A DNA stretch of 38,586 nt from an uncultured Mitsuokella sp. GTDB lineage: Bacteria; Bacillota; Negativicutes; Selenomonadales; Selenomonadaceae. This document shows positions 7,297 to 15,871 of the stretch, piece by piece (position 1 is the stretch's first letter; the number at the start of each line of letters is the position of its first letter). The translations under genes and the position numbers were made by a program. The notes under the pieces are model-generated. The model ran no database searches and had not been told where the DNA came from. It saw only the letters and a list, made by a program, of their open reading frames with translations. Location of the stretch: NCBI GenBank assembly GCA_945877355.1, contig CAMCRT010000016.1, positions 1-38,586 of the forward strand. Reading direction: 5' to 3'.

Positions 7297-8174
7297 CACG
7301 CATATACACGCAAGGCATGATGTATCGTTTTGATATGCAATGGAAGCGCAGGGCCTTCCTCCCCGTCTAAATCACTTTGAAGAATTTCCGTTGACGAAAG
7401 CGTAAAATTCTTTGCCTGAGCATGATAGACGTATTTCTTTTCAGAAATTGGCTTGCTCGCAAGCAGATCAGCGAGTATTGTCATCAATTTTGGTATACTG
7501 CACTTTCGTATGGCTAGCAGATCGAGCTTGCCATCATCTACTTCAATATCATTGCCGATGTTTTTCATGCTTCCCACGACAGAGGAATTTGCTACAACAA
7601 AGAGAAAGACCTCGGACTGAAAGGTTTCCCCATCGGATATGATCTGAAGCGGAAAGGCACGAATTTTTGGTAATTCGCCAAGCCCCTTGATATAATAAGC
7701 AATCTTTCCCAGTGCATTCTTTAGCCTAACATCTACTTCATGCGCCACAGAAGACAGCATGCCTGCACTCGCCACATTGATAAAATAAGTGTCCTCCACA
7801 CAGCCCAGATCGATGGAGCGTGTTTCGGCTGCCGCAATCCTATCGAAATAGGCATTCATATCACGATTTATCTGAAGATATGTAGCAAAATCATTTGAGG
7901 TCCCACAGCCAATAATGCCTAGAGGCAAATCAATCCGATGATGCATCATTAGATTGATAATCTCATTCACTGTTCCGTCCCCACCTGCTACTATCAGTCC
8001 TTCTGGCTGAATTTCTCGCACGACATCGTAAAAAGCTTCATTTCCCGTTTTCTGTGTCCGGTAGGGTATCAATAGAAGTCCTCTTTTTTGAAAAGAAGAA
8101 ATCATCCAGTCTAGCTTTTTCTTAAAGACTGCGTGACCGGAAGCAGGATTATAGAAAAGCATAAACTTCTTCAC
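7296..8174 (-). CDS. Diacylglycerol/lipid kinase family protein (YegS/BmrU type)
   Basis: A 292-residue lipid kinase of the DAGK_cat superfamily. It has FYNPASG at 7-13, the nucleotide-binding GGDGTVNE at 64-71 and GTSNDFA at 91-97, followed by the beta-sandwich C-terminal domain ending in a DLDGEEGP segment. Such enzymes phosphorylate diacylglycerol, undecaprenol or related lipids; the exact substrate cannot be read here. The GTG start at 8174 overlaps the flippase stop (GTGA) and has GGAGGAAA seven bases upstream, so the two are translationally coupled. Together they suggest handling of lipid-linked intermediates at the cytoplasmic membrane. Confidence 0.9.
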   Translation of the reverse strand: MKKFMLFYNPASGHAVFKKKLDWMISSFQKRGLLLIPYRTQKTGNEAFYDVVREIQPEGLIVAGGDGTVNEIINLMMHHRIDLPLGIIGCGTSNDFATYLQINRDMNAYFDRIAAAETRSIDLGCVEDTYFINVASAGMLSSVAHEVDVRLKNALGKIAYYIKGLGELPKIRAFPLQIISDGETFQSEVFLFVVANSSVVGSMKNIGNDIEVDDGKLDLLAIRKCSIPKLMTILADLLASKPISEKKYVYHAQAKNFTLSSTEILQSDLDGEEGPALPLHIKTIHHALRVYA

Positions 8175-9862
8175 TGGATTTCCTCCTTTTTTGATGAATA
8201 GATACCAACGCGAGACAAAACACGAATGCCAATCCTTCCAATCATAGGAATACGTACAAGGTCATCCTTCATCAAGCCACCTGTGATGAGCATGGATGCA
8301 AGATAAACCAAGATACCAACAAAAACAGCACCAAAGGTCGAAATCGCTGGGATATTCCACCACAACAGGCTAAAATGATAACTCCCCCACACTGCTCCGG
8401 CCATAATAATCGAAGACAAGATTGTCTTAAGAAGCGGAATAAGCTCTATCCGATAGCCGATAAACTTGTAGATGAAGAAAAGATTGATAAAAGCAGCTAC
8501 GCCCATGTCTGCTGCTGTAGCCCAGGCAGCACCCATAATTCCAAGGGTTGGAATCGCTGTCAATTCCCAGTTCAGCAGGACTTTGGCAGCAGCAGCCAAA
8601 ATCATATTAACCATCGGTATGGAAGGATGTCCAAGGCCTTGGAGAATCCCTGTCGTGACTTGATGCAATCCCAGTAGCACAATGCTGACGGAGGAAATCA
8701 TAACAGCAGGGCCTGCACCTGGGGCATTATAGATCAAAGAAGCAATCGGTGTTGCAAGGGAAAAGACGATGATAAAGGCCGGAAAACAGACAATATTCGA
8801 TATTCGCACAGAAGAAGCTGCTTGCGAAAAAACACGTTTCTTATCCTTCAGCGCCCGTGCCTCGGATATGGCAGGGACAATGCTCATTGCCATAGAGGCC
8901 GTGATGATACAGGCAAGATTCACGAGCGGAACGGCCATGCCAGTGAGGTAACCGAAAAGTTCCGTCGCCTCTGATACGCTATAGCCTGCAACCTCAAGTC
9001 GCTGCGGGACAATGAGCAAATCCAGATTAGATACGACGGGGAGCATGATGCTGGCAGCTGAAACAGGAAGCGATAGAGTAAATATACGCCGAATAATGCG
9101 CCCTACGGATTCCTGAGGCTGAGCAGCACTTTCCTGAAGGAGGCTTCCATATTCACGCTCTATATCACGATTCAAGCGAATATGGTAGTATACAAGTACC
9201 ATAAGGCCTGTAACAGCGCCTGCCAAGGCACCGAGAGACGCACCTGCTGCAGCATAATCTATTCCCCAGGGAAGCAGCAAGCTTGCAAGCAGGATCATTG
9301 TGATGACACGAAATATCTGCTCAACAATTTGGGATACTGCCGTTGGAGTCATACGCTGCCATCCTTGCAGATATCCACGGGAACAAGCGAGAAACGTAAC
9401 AAAGAAAACAGTGGGTGCCAGTACAACCACCGACATATAGGCGCGTGCATCTCGGATAAAATGCCAATCAATCAGCCATCTTGCCGATAGGAATGTCAGC
9501 ACAGAAAAGAAAAGGCCTGTAAAGAGCATCAGCCCCAGCGTAACGTGAAAGACACGCTTTGCTCCATAGATATCCTTTAGGGCGACTCGCTCCGACGTAA
9601 TGATGGATATGGCAACGGGGACGCCCGCTTGGGATACGGTCATGGCAAAAAAATAGATAGGAAATGCCATTTGATAGAGGCCAATACCTTCGCCACCAAG
9701 GATACGAGAGACAAATATCCAATTCAAGGATCCAATGATTTTCACCACGAATCCAGCGATTGTCAAAATAAATGTGCCTTTGAAGAAGGAGTCCCCAAGC
9801 CCGGACTTCTTCTCTGTTCTTTCCTTTTCGCTAATGGAAAACACCGCCTCATTCAAGAACAC
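8171..9862 (-). CDS. SpoVB/MurJ-like polysaccharide or lipid flippase
   Basis: An integral membrane protein of the MOP/MATE-like polysaccharide transporter superfamily, closest in character to SpoVB/YtgP-type proteins. The ~563 residues include about 14 hydrophobic segments. The first is preceded by the family hallmark of a SFFKGTFILTIAG-type stretch near residue 26 and followed by ISRILGGEG-like sequence (FVSRILGGEGIGLYQ). Likely role: flipping a lipid-linked cell-wall or surface polysaccharide precursor across the inner membrane. Start uncertain: the longest frame opens with GTG at 9862 with a weak ribosome site, and nearby in-frame TTG/GTG codons are possible. Overlaps the downstream lipid kinase by four bases. 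Confidence 0.88.
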   Translation of the reverse strand: MFLNEAVFSISEKERTEKKSGLGDSFFKGTFILTIAGFVVKIIGSLNWIFVSRILGGEGIGLYQMAFPIYFFAMTVSQAGVPVAISIITSERVALKDIYGAKRVFHVTLGLMLFTGLFFSVLTFLSARWLIDWHFIRDARAYMSVVVLAPTVFFVTFLACSRGYLQGWQRMTPTAVSQIVEQIFRVITMILLASLLLPWGIDYAAAGASLGALAGAVTGLMVLVYYHIRLNRDIEREYGSLLQESAAQPQESVGRIIRRIFTLSLPVSAASIMLPVVSNLDLLIVPQRLEVAGYSVSEATELFGYLTGMAVPLVNLACIITASMAMSIVPAISEARALKDKKRVFSQAASSVRISNIVCFPAFIIVFSLATPIASLIYNAPGAGPAVMISSVSIVLLGLHQVTTGILQGLGHPSIPMVNMILAAAAKVLLNWELTAIPTLGIMGAAWATAADMGVAAFINLFFIYKFIGYRIELIPLLKTILSSIIMAGAVWGSYHFSLLWWNIPAISTFGAVFVGILVYLASMLITGGLMKDDLVRIPMIGRIGIRVLSRVGIYSSKKEEIQ

Positions 9863-9905
9863 TAGGACAACATTTCATATTCAGCAAAGTCTGAGCAATT
9901 GCGAC

Positions 9906-11531
9906 TCAGGCTTCCTTATGATCGAACGGAACATGGTTTAAAAGAAGTGTCGGATTGTTGTCCGTTATCCAGCCCAGTGCCCATTCATTGCTTACGAGAA
10001 GGACGGGATTGTCCATTCGGTCGTATACAAACATACCTCTCTCTGCCCCTTTTAGGGATGCAGGGGTAACAGGCTCTCCATTTTCATAGGCAAGCCATCG
10101 CGCCACTTCATAAGGTTGCATGACAAGCTCAATATCTACATTGTATTCATTTTTCAAGCGATATTCCAGCACATCAAACTGAAGCGTTCCGACAGTTCCA
10201 ACAATATACGATTCGGCACCTGCACCTGCTTGCTTAAAGAGCTGTATGGCTCCTTCCTGTGTCAGCTGCTCAATGCCCTTGACAAACTGCTTGCGCTTCA
10301 TGGTATCACGTGCACTGACACGGGCAAATTTCTCTGGCGGGAAAACAGGAAAATCTGCATATTTGAATTTCTGGTCTGGACTGCAAATCGTATCTCCAAT
10401 ACCAAAGACACCGGGATCAAAAAGACCTACGATATCGCCGGGATAAGCAGTATCTATAATTTGGCGATCCTGTGCCAAAAACTGTTGCGGCTGGGAGAGC
10501 TTGATAAGCTTGTCAGATCGTTCATGCCAAACAGTCATGTTCCGCTCGAATTTTCCTGAGCAAATGCGAATGAAGGCAAGACGGTCCCGATGTGCCGGAT
10601 TCATATTTGCCTGGATCTTGAATACAAAGGCAGAAAAATGAGGATCTGTTGGCGCAATCTCCCCCGCTGTCGATATTCGTGGCATCGGCTTTGGTGCGAG
10701 GCGGATATAGCCCTCCAAAAAATCCTGTACCCCGAAATTTGTCATGGCAGATCCAAAATACATAGGAGTTAATTCTCCGGCTGCCACCCGGGAGAAGTCA
10801 AAGGCTTCTCCCGCTTCGTCCAGGAGTGCCAAATCGTCCTGGAGGGATTGCATAGCATCCTGTCCAATGCGCTCTAGCACTTTGGGGTCATCTAATTCAT
10901 AGACATCCGCAATACGCGCAGTCTGTCCATGCGTCGTATCCTCTGCAAACAGCTTGACCTTCTTTTCCTGGCGATCATAAACTCCCATATATTGTCCATC
11001 AGTACCAATGGGCCAATTCATAGGATAGGAACGTATTCCTAGGACATTTTCCAGCTCATCCATCAGATCAAGAGGAAGCTTTCCATAATGATCCAGCTTG
11101 TTTACAAATGTAAATATAGGAATTCCCCGTTGCTTGCAGACCTTAAAAAGTTTTTTTGTCTGAGCCTCGACACCCTTTGCAACATCAATTACCATGACTG
11201 CACTATCAACGGCCATCAATGTGCGGTAGGTATCCTCTGAGAAGTCCTGATGGCCTGGTGTATCAAGGATGTTGATACGGCAACCATCATAATCAAACTG
11301 CAAGACAGAGCTCGTTACAGAAATACCTCTTTGTTTCTCGATTTCCATCCAGTCTGATACAGCATGACGTTGTGTCTTTCTTGATTTTATCGATCCCGCC
11401 AGATGAATTGCTCCACCATAGAGCAGCAACTTTTCCGTCAGTGTTGTTTTTCCTGCATCAGGATGTGAAATAATAGCAAAGGTTCGACGCTTAGCGATTT
11501 CGCTCTCTAATTCTTCCGTCAACGATGGCAA
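9906..11531 (-). CDS. prfC: Peptide chain release factor 3
   Basis: A ribosomal GTPase that recycles RF1/RF2 after termination. The product is 541 residues from a TTG at 11531. A strong AGGAGG (11539-11544) seven bases upstream and the family-typical SLTEELESEIAKRRTFAIISH beginning decide this start over an ATG nine codons earlier. G-domain motifs: G1 SHPDAGKTT at 22-30, G2 region with QRGISVTSS, G3 DTPGHQDF, G4 NKLD. The C-terminal EF-G-like domains contain the VGTLQFDVLEYRL segment typical of RF3. Lies between the NUDIX and flippase genes; probably in the lepB operon. Confidence 0.95.
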   Translation of the reverse strand: MPSLTEELESEIAKRRTFAIISHPDAGKTTLTEKLLLYGGAIHLAGSIKSRKTQRHAVSDWMEIEKQRGISVTSSVLQFDYDGCRINILDTPGHQDFSEDTYRTLMAVDSAVMVIDVAKGVEAQTKKLFKVCKQRGIPIFTFVNKLDHYGKLPLDLMDELENVLGIRSYPMNWPIGTDGQYMGVYDRQEKKVKLFAEDTTHGQTARIADVYELDDPKVLERIGQDAMQSLQDDLALLDEAGEAFDFSRVAAGELTPMYFGSAMTNFGVQDFLEGYIRLAPKPMPRISTAGEIAPTDPHFSAFVFKIQANMNPAHRDRLAFIRICSGKFERNMTVWHERSDKLIKLSQPQQFLAQDRQIIDTAYPGDIVGLFDPGVFGIGDTICSPDQKFKYADFPVFPPEKFARVSARDTMKRKQFVKGIEQLTQEGAIQLFKQAGAGAESYIVGTVGTLQFDVLEYRLKNEYNVDIELVMQPYEVARWLAYENGEPVTPASLKGAERGMFVYDRMDNPVLLVSNEWALGWITDNNPTLLLNHVPFDHKEA

Positions 11532-11564
11532 AATATATCCTCCTGTTGAAATATGCAAGCTTGA

Positions 11565-12044
11565 TTATGTCATAGGGACGCCATTCAAAACCTTCTCCAC
11601 CAGCCGATCGCCTTCATAGCGAAGCTTCAGGGAGAACACACTCTCTGTCGTATCTAGCAAGTGAAAAAAGACGCGGTCACCTTCCCATAGGGAAAGAGAA
11701 GAGATATCTTCTTTCTTTATCCATTCCAGCACACCCTCATCGCATTGCACTTGCTCCCCTGTAAATTGATGTGCTGTATAAAGAAAAATATATTCTGCAG
11801 GAAGATTGTCCGCGAGGAATGTAAGAATCCCACGAAGGCGAAACTCCTTCAAAATAAATCCAGTTTCTTCCTTTACTTCACGCAGCAAACATTCCTCTGG
11901 TGTTTCATTCTGTTCAAAATGTCCGCCTACACCAATCCATTTGCCCTTGTTTATATCGTTTGCTTTTTTGATGCGGTGGAGCATCAAGTACTTGCCATTT
12001 TTTTCAATATAGCATAGAGTTGATAGATTACGTCGTGCTTTCAT
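11565..12044 (-). CDS. NUDIX hydrolase (8-oxo-dGTP diphosphatase/MutT-like)
   Basis: A 159-residue NUDIX enzyme with a complete Nudix box at 41-63 (G-x5-E-x7-REVKEETGF), the Mg-binding motif for cleaving nucleoside diphosphate-X substrates. The N-terminal strand (STLCYIEKNGKYLMLHR) and the box spacing resemble the MutT/YtkD-type group that cleans oxidised nucleotides. The substrate is not proven by sequence. The ATG at 12044 overlaps the exodeoxyribonuclease stop (ATGA), implying coupling; a longer frame starting at 12068 lacks support. Pairing with a base-excision-type nuclease fits an oxidative-damage repair function. Confidence 0.88.
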   Translation of the reverse strand: MKARRNLSTLCYIEKNGKYLMLHRIKKANDINKGKWIGVGGHFEQNETPEECLLREVKEETGFILKEFRLRGILTFLADNLPAEYIFLYTAHQFTGEQVQCDEGVLEWIKKEDISSLSLWEGDRVFFHLLDTTESVFSLKLRYEGDRLVEKVLNGVPMT

Positions 12045-12793
12045 TTGATTTCGAGTCCTACAGGGCAATGGTCACTTCCGAGGATATCACTATGTATCGT
12101 TGCATTCACGATGTGGGAAGAAAAACGCTTCGAAAACACAAAGTAATCAATACGCCACCCCGCATTTGTGTCACGTGCTTTTCGAAGGTATGACCACCAG
12201 GTGTACATGCCGGTCTTTTCCGGGTAAAACATACGGAAGGAATCTACAAAGCCCGCGTCAAGAAGCTGCGTGAATTTTTCCCGTTCCTCATCTGTGAATC
12301 CAGCATTTTTGTGATTTGTCTTCGGATTCTTCAAATCGATTTCTTGATGTGCAACATTAAGATCTCCGCAGACAATCACAGGTTTCTTGGCATCAAGTGC
12401 AAGCAAATAGGCACGAAAGGTATCCTCCCAAGCCATGCGGTAGGTCAGACGCAAAAGCCCTCTTTGGGAATTTGGCGTATACACCGTCACAAAATAAAAA
12501 TCCTCGTATTCCAGAGTTATGACGCGCCCCTCATGATCATGCTCTTCCACGCCTATCCCGTAGGAGACACTCAGAGGTGTACGGCGTGTGAAAACAGCCG
12601 TACCAGAATACCCCTTTTTTTCTGCACTGTTCCAGTATTGCTCATAGCCAGGGAGCTCTAGAATAGCTTGATCCGGCTGCATCTTTGTCTCCTGCAGTGC
12701 GAAGATATCTGCGTCAAGTTTGGAAAAGGCTTCCATGAAACCTTTTTTCAAGCAAGCGCGAAGACCGTTTACATTCCATGAAATCAATCGCAT
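12041..12793 (-). CDS. exoA: Exodeoxyribonuclease III (AP endonuclease)
   Basis: A DNA repair enzyme that cleaves at abasic sites and trims 3' ends. The 250-residue product belongs to the endonuclease/exonuclease/phosphatase fold: WNVNGLRA at 6-13, catalytic E35 in ALQETK, the GDLNVAH motif, the DLKNPKTN loop, and terminal SDHCP with D241/H242. The ATG at 12793 is preceded by GAGGTG at proper spacing and starts MRLISWNVNG as the family does. The 54-base upstream extension is rejected. Twenty bases after lepB; coupled to the NUDIX gene by a four-base overlap. The symbol exoA (xth) is used by homology. Confidence 0.95.
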   Translation of the reverse strand: MRLISWNVNGLRACLKKGFMEAFSKLDADIFALQETKMQPDQAILELPGYEQYWNSAEKKGYSGTAVFTRRTPLSVSYGIGVEEHDHEGRVITLEYEDFYFVTVYTPNSQRGLLRLTYRMAWEDTFRAYLLALDAKKPVIVCGDLNVAHQEIDLKNPKTNHKNAGFTDEEREKFTQLLDAGFVDSFRMFYPEKTGMYTWWSYLRKARDTNAGWRIDYFVFSKRFSSHIVNATIHSDILGSDHCPVGLEIK

Positions 12794-12813
12794 AGAGCAC
12801 CTCTGCATCTCTA

Positions 12814-13335
12814 TTATGGCAATGTCTTGAAGGCAGAGAATGGCCAAAATACCAAAACGGCCTTGCCCTTTATCAGATCATAGGGGACAAAGCCTACGTC
12901 GGCAAAGCGGCTATCTTCGGAATTGTTTCGATTATCTCCCATCACAAAGACTGTTCCCTCGGGAACAGTTGATTTCGGATACTCGCTTTTTGTTTTCTCG
13001 AGGATATAGTCCTCATTGAGTAGCTGATCATTGACAAAGACGCGTCCCTTGCTGATCTCAATGGTGTCTCCAGGTGTCGCAATTACACGTTTGATAAAAT
13101 CGCGGCTTTTGTCTCGTGGGTATTCAAAAACAAGAATCTCACCTTTTTCCGGCGGCCTGATTCCATAGATAAATTTATTCACCACCAAACGCTCATGGGA
13201 CTCCAGTGTTGGACGCATGGACGGGCCATCTACGACATATAATTCAACGATGAATGTGCGAATAACCATCGCCAGAACAACAGCAACTGCAATTGATATG
13301 ACCCAATCCTTTATCTCTTCGATGAGAGAGCTCAT
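12814..13335 (-). CDS. lepB: Signal peptidase I
   Basis: A membrane-anchored serine protease that removes signal peptides from exported proteins. The 173-residue protein has one N-terminal transmembrane segment at about 9-28, then the catalytic Ser39 in DGPSMRPTL, Lys82 in FIKRVIATPGD, and the conserved GDNRNNSEDSR box. The short length and single anchor are the Gram-positive type. ATG preceded by AAAGGAGGTTCCC. It follows rplS with a hairpin at 13392-13413 in between, so it may depend partly on read-through from rplS. Confidence 0.95.
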   Translation of the reverse strand: MSSLIEEIKDWVISIAVAVVLAMVIRTFIVELYVVDGPSMRPTLESHERLVVNKFIYGIRPPEKGEILVFEYPRDKSRDFIKRVIATPGDTIEISKGRVFVNDQLLNEDYILEKTKSEYPKSTVPEGTVFVMGDNRNNSEDSRFADVGFVPYDLIKGKAVLVFWPFSAFKTLP

Positions 13336-13391
13336 GGGAACCTCCTTTATTATGAATCCCCAGCGTTCATGTTATCCCAAAACACACAAAT

Positions 13392-13413
13392 GGGGACTGC
13401 AAAAGCAGTCCCC
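13392..13413 (-). terminator. Hairpin between rplS and lepB, possible partial terminator
   Basis: A perfect nine-base inverted repeat (GGGGACTGC / GCAGTCCCC) with a four-base loop lies just past the rplS stop. On the minus strand it is followed by ATTTGTGTGTTTT, a broken rather than clean T tract. It probably reduces transcription into lepB rather than stopping it; no strong lepB promoter is seen downstream. Confidence 0.6.
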
Positions 13414-13425
13414 ACCGTACATAAG

Positions 13426-13767
13426 TCAACGCTTCTCTTTGATACGGGCAGCTTTGCCTGTAAGGTTGCGCAGATAATAGAGTTTGGCGCGACGGACAAT
13501 ACCCTTGCGTACGACTTCGATCTTCTCAATGCGCGGGGAATGTACCGGGAACGTGCGCTCCACTCCGATTCCGTAAGAAATACGGCGAACCGTGAACGTC
13601 TCTCGAATGCTTGAACCCTGTCGAGCAATCACGAGGCCCTCAAAGACCTGAATACGCTCACGCGTTCCCTCGACGATTTTCGCATGGACGCGAACCGTGT
13701 CACCAGGAGCAAACGCAGGGACATCCGAACGCAGCTGCTCTTTTTCAAGATTTTCAATGATGTTCAT
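13426..13767 (-). CDS. rplS: 50S ribosomal protein L19
   Basis: Component of the large ribosomal subunit at the interface with the small subunit. The 113-residue product has the full family pattern: [51 protein letters not shown] and [17 protein letters not shown]. The ATG at 13767 is preceded by AAGGAGG; a 13-codon upstream extension is rejected. It has its own strong promoter at 13838-13866 and a ~60-base leader. The usual partners (rpsP, rimM, trmD) are not adjacent. Confidence 0.97.
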   Translation of the reverse strand: MNIIENLEKEQLRSDVPAFAPGDTVRVHAKIVEGTRERIQVFEGLVIARQGSSIRETFTVRRISYGIGVERTFPVHSPRIEKIEVVRKGIVRRAKLYYLRNLTGKAARIKEKR

Positions 13768-13837
13768 TTTTTCCTCCTTAATTTGACGTTCGTAGCAAAA
13801 CACCATGTTTCCTAGAGGAGCGTCTTATCACTCGGAG

Positions 13838-13866
13838 ATTTTACCATAAATAAAACGGGAATACAA
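13838..13866 (-). promoter_or_regulatory. Promoter of rplS
   Basis: Minus strand: -35 TTGTAT (13861-13866), 17-base spacer, -10 TAAAAT (13838-13843), with an extended -10 TGG just upstream. Located about 70 bases before the rplS ATG. Confidence 0.75.
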
Positions 13867-13938
13867 GGGGAAATATTATTTGCAGCTACATTTTTAGAAA
13901 ATTTATCCAGAAATTCATGGAAGCAAAGCACATACGAT

Positions 13939-14718
13939 TTACCCGCCCTGTTCAATCTTTTTAATATCATCCTTGGAAGCATTTCCTAGATCTGCACTTT
14001 GGAAGGCCTTATTATTGGGCAAATCCATAATAAAGCGATCCACCTTATTGAGGATTGCTCTTCCTGAGTCCATGTGAATATCAAATACATGACCGCCAAG
14101 GCTTCGTGCCTTGTTGATAAAATGGAAATGCCAGCCAGGTGTATTGACTCCATCCATATAGTTTGGAAAGTAGAAGCAGATAAGAGATCCCACCATATTG
14201 TCAAAAAAGAAGCGACGCTCATCTGTTTTCAGGACTTCTGCAAAGGGTTTGAAGGGCTCTCGCTGTGGAAGTTCTGTGCGTGCCGCCACCATGGGAAAAT
14301 ATCCGTCAATACGAACGATATAGATATGATTCACCCCTAGGATTTCCACGCGATCATCCAGGATATCCCGAAGGTCGTCTATGTTTTTCACTTCGCCAAA
14401 TTTAATCGTGTCTCCCTCTGACAACCATGCAATAGTGGCAAAAGGAGTTGTATCGTCTGGAGCTGCTTCGTCGATGGAACCATCTCCCAGTACACGGTAA
14501 CAATGCCCATCGATCGCAATCAATTCACCCGCAACGGCGTGAAAGGTTCCTATACCCGTATCACCATATTCTAAAAGCCCCTTTATTGTCTGGCTTCCAT
14601 AATAATTTCCCATAACAAGGGATTGTAGCGTCGATACCTGGTAAACCGGTTCCCGTTTCCCCGAGAAATGCGGGGCAATATCCGAGAAATCTTTTTCTGT
14701 GCTAAGAAACATAGGCAT
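13939..14718 (-). CDS. alsD: Alpha-acetolactate decarboxylase
   Basis: Converts 2-acetolactate to acetoin and CO2, a branch point between fermentation and valine/leucine synthesis. The 259-residue protein has the family zinc site: WHFHF at 196-200 (ligands H197 and H199) and H210 in the GGHVFD segment, plus the N-terminal TLQSLVMGNYYG and GTFHAVAGELIAIDG motifs. No signal peptide is seen. Two starts are possible: ATG at 14718, or 14712 where GGAG lies eight bases upstream. No acetolactate synthase gene is nearby; the gene instead ends the his cluster, 24 bases after a small membrane-protein gene. No clear terminator follows. Confidence 0.93.
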   Translation of the reverse strand: MPMFLSTEKDFSDIAPHFSGKREPVYQVSTLQSLVMGNYYGSQTIKGLLEYGDTGIGTFHAVAGELIAIDGHCYRVLGDGSIDEAAPDDTTPFATIAWLSEGDTIKFGEVKNIDDLRDILDDRVEILGVNHIYIVRIDGYFPMVAARTELPQREPFKPFAEVLKTDERRFFFDNMVGSLICFYFPNYMDGVNTPGWHFHFINKARSLGGHVFDIHMDSGRAILNKVDRFIMDLPNNKAFQSADLGNASKDDIKKIEQGG

Positions 14719-14742
14719 TACTCCAGAAAAAAAAGGGCCGCA

Positions 14743-15129
14743 TCAGATATGGAAGAAATTCATGCATTTCATGGTGAGTTTTTTTGCGTCTCCATCCTTA
14801 TGTGTTAGAAGATAGTTCAAAGTATACACGTAAAAAAAGGAGGATATTGGTACATAACGACGCCCTTTCTTGAAATCCCCCCACAGCAGGAGCTTTCTAT
14901 GAAGCTTCCATAAGTCCTTCTCTGTTGCGTGGTGTTTTTTTAATACACGACGAAGTTTGAAATCCTTCATACCATATTGAAAGATAGCATGTATCGTTTT
15001 TTCTTCCGATTCCTTTCCAGTATATTCCTGTATCAAGCGATTACAGATGGAAGACCTGCGAAGGGAATGCACCATTTCCAAGACGAAAATAGCAAGAAGG
15101 ACGAGCAGCAGAAGAAAGAATGCATTCAT
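14743..15129 (-). CDS. Small membrane-anchored protein of unknown function
   Basis: Not recognised. The 128-residue product has one strongly hydrophobic N-terminal segment (about residues 3-20), then a basic, mostly helical soluble part rich in Lys, Arg and His (KLRRVLKKHH, KLHRKLLLWGDFKKGRRY) and an aromatic stretch (SSFFYVYTLNYLL) near residue 100. The charge pattern puts the soluble part in the cytoplasm. The ATG at 15129 overlaps the SagB-like gene stop (ATGA), so it is translationally coupled; the 11-codon longer form is rejected. It lies between the SagB-like oxidoreductase and alsD. Might assist either; function unknown. Confidence 0.65.
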   Translation of the reverse strand: MNAFFLLLLVLLAIFVLEMVHSLRRSSICNRLIQEYTGKESEEKTIHAIFQYGMKDFKLRRVLKKHHATEKDLWKLHRKLLLWGDFKKGRRYVPISSFFYVYTLNYLLTHKDGDAKKLTMKCMNFFHI

Positions 15130-15863
15130 ACCTTGCCCACCGTAGCAGCATATACTGCACATTCTTTTTCAGCATCTACACTGAGAAGCCGGTTTAGCAG
15201 CTCATCGTCAAATGCACCAACAGCACATACACCTATCCGCAAAGCTTGTGCAGCAAGATAGAGATTTTCGCAAACATGGCCTGCATCCAAAAAAGCATAT
15301 CGAAGTGCGCGAGCACCATATCCATAGGAAAGGCGCTCCACTACGCTTGTCCATACAAATGTAATGGCACTGTGCTCTACCATTGTGCGATTTGGAAAAG
15401 CTTCCGAAAAATCAATATCTGAAGAATCTTTTAGCCAAAGCTGGGCAAGGGCATGCTCATAGGGCATATAACGATAAAGACCATCCTCGAAATTTTCGAC
15501 GTGTTGGATAAAGAGATATGTTTCCAAGCTGTGCATTCCACCAGCAGCAGGAACATTTCGATACGTTTTCCCATTCGATAGCTCCATCTTCACCCCTTGT
15601 GTACACCACAGTAGCGTGGAGAGCTCTTTGGTGGTAATGGGTTCAGAGGAGTAAGTTCGTACACTTTCACGACATTCAAAAATCTCCATGAGATTGCAGG
15701 GAATGTCGGGGAGAAGTGCAGGATCGGTCAAAGGAAAGCAACGATTGCTTTCTTCTGCCATTTTTTTGAGTACAGGTGGTGCTTCCCCCCTGCTGCGAGA
15801 AGTATCCTTGCAGGCCTCCATAGAGGTCACTCTAAGAAAGTCGTGAATCTTGTCTTCAAACAT
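15126..15863 (-). CDS. SagB/ThcOx-family nitroreductase-like FMN oxidoreductase
   Basis: A roughly 245-residue FMN-dependent oxidoreductase of the SagB/ThcOx branch of the nitroreductase fold. Evidence is the N-terminal ECRESVRTYSSEPIT segment with TKELSTLLWCTQGV after it, the HSLETYLFI region, and the C-terminal DAGHVCENLYLAAQALRIG and VGAFDDELLNRLL motifs. SagB proteins oxidise azoline rings in peptide toxins, but stand-alone relatives exist and no YcaO cyclodehydratase or precursor peptide gene is seen here. Starts are close together: a GTG at 15875 overlapping the hisIE stop, and tandem ATGs at 15866 and 15863; GAGG spacing favours 15863. Substrate unknown. Confidence 0.85.
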   Translation of the reverse strand: MFEDKIHDFLRVTSMEACKDTSRSRGEAPPVLKKMAEESNRCFPLTDPALLPDIPCNLMEIFECRESVRTYSSEPITTKELSTLLWCTQGVKMELSNGKTYRNVPAAGGMHSLETYLFIQHVENFEDGLYRYMPYEHALAQLWLKDSSDIDFSEAFPNRTMVEHSAITFVWTSVVERLSYGYGARALRYAFLDAGHVCENLYLAAQALRIGVCAVGAFDDELLNRLLSVDAEKECAVYAATVGKV

Positions 15864-15871
15864 CATCTGCC

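Noticed and set aside
9880-9910. Terminator after prfC (CTGAG/CTCAG stem)
   Set aside because: Only five base pairs, overlaps the stop codon and lacks a T run; the flippase gene follows closely.
15126-15863. Thiazole/oxazole-modified peptide biosynthesis cluster because of the SagB-like gene
   Set aside because: No YcaO cyclodehydratase, leader peptide or export genes nearby; stand-alone SagB-type oxidoreductases are common.
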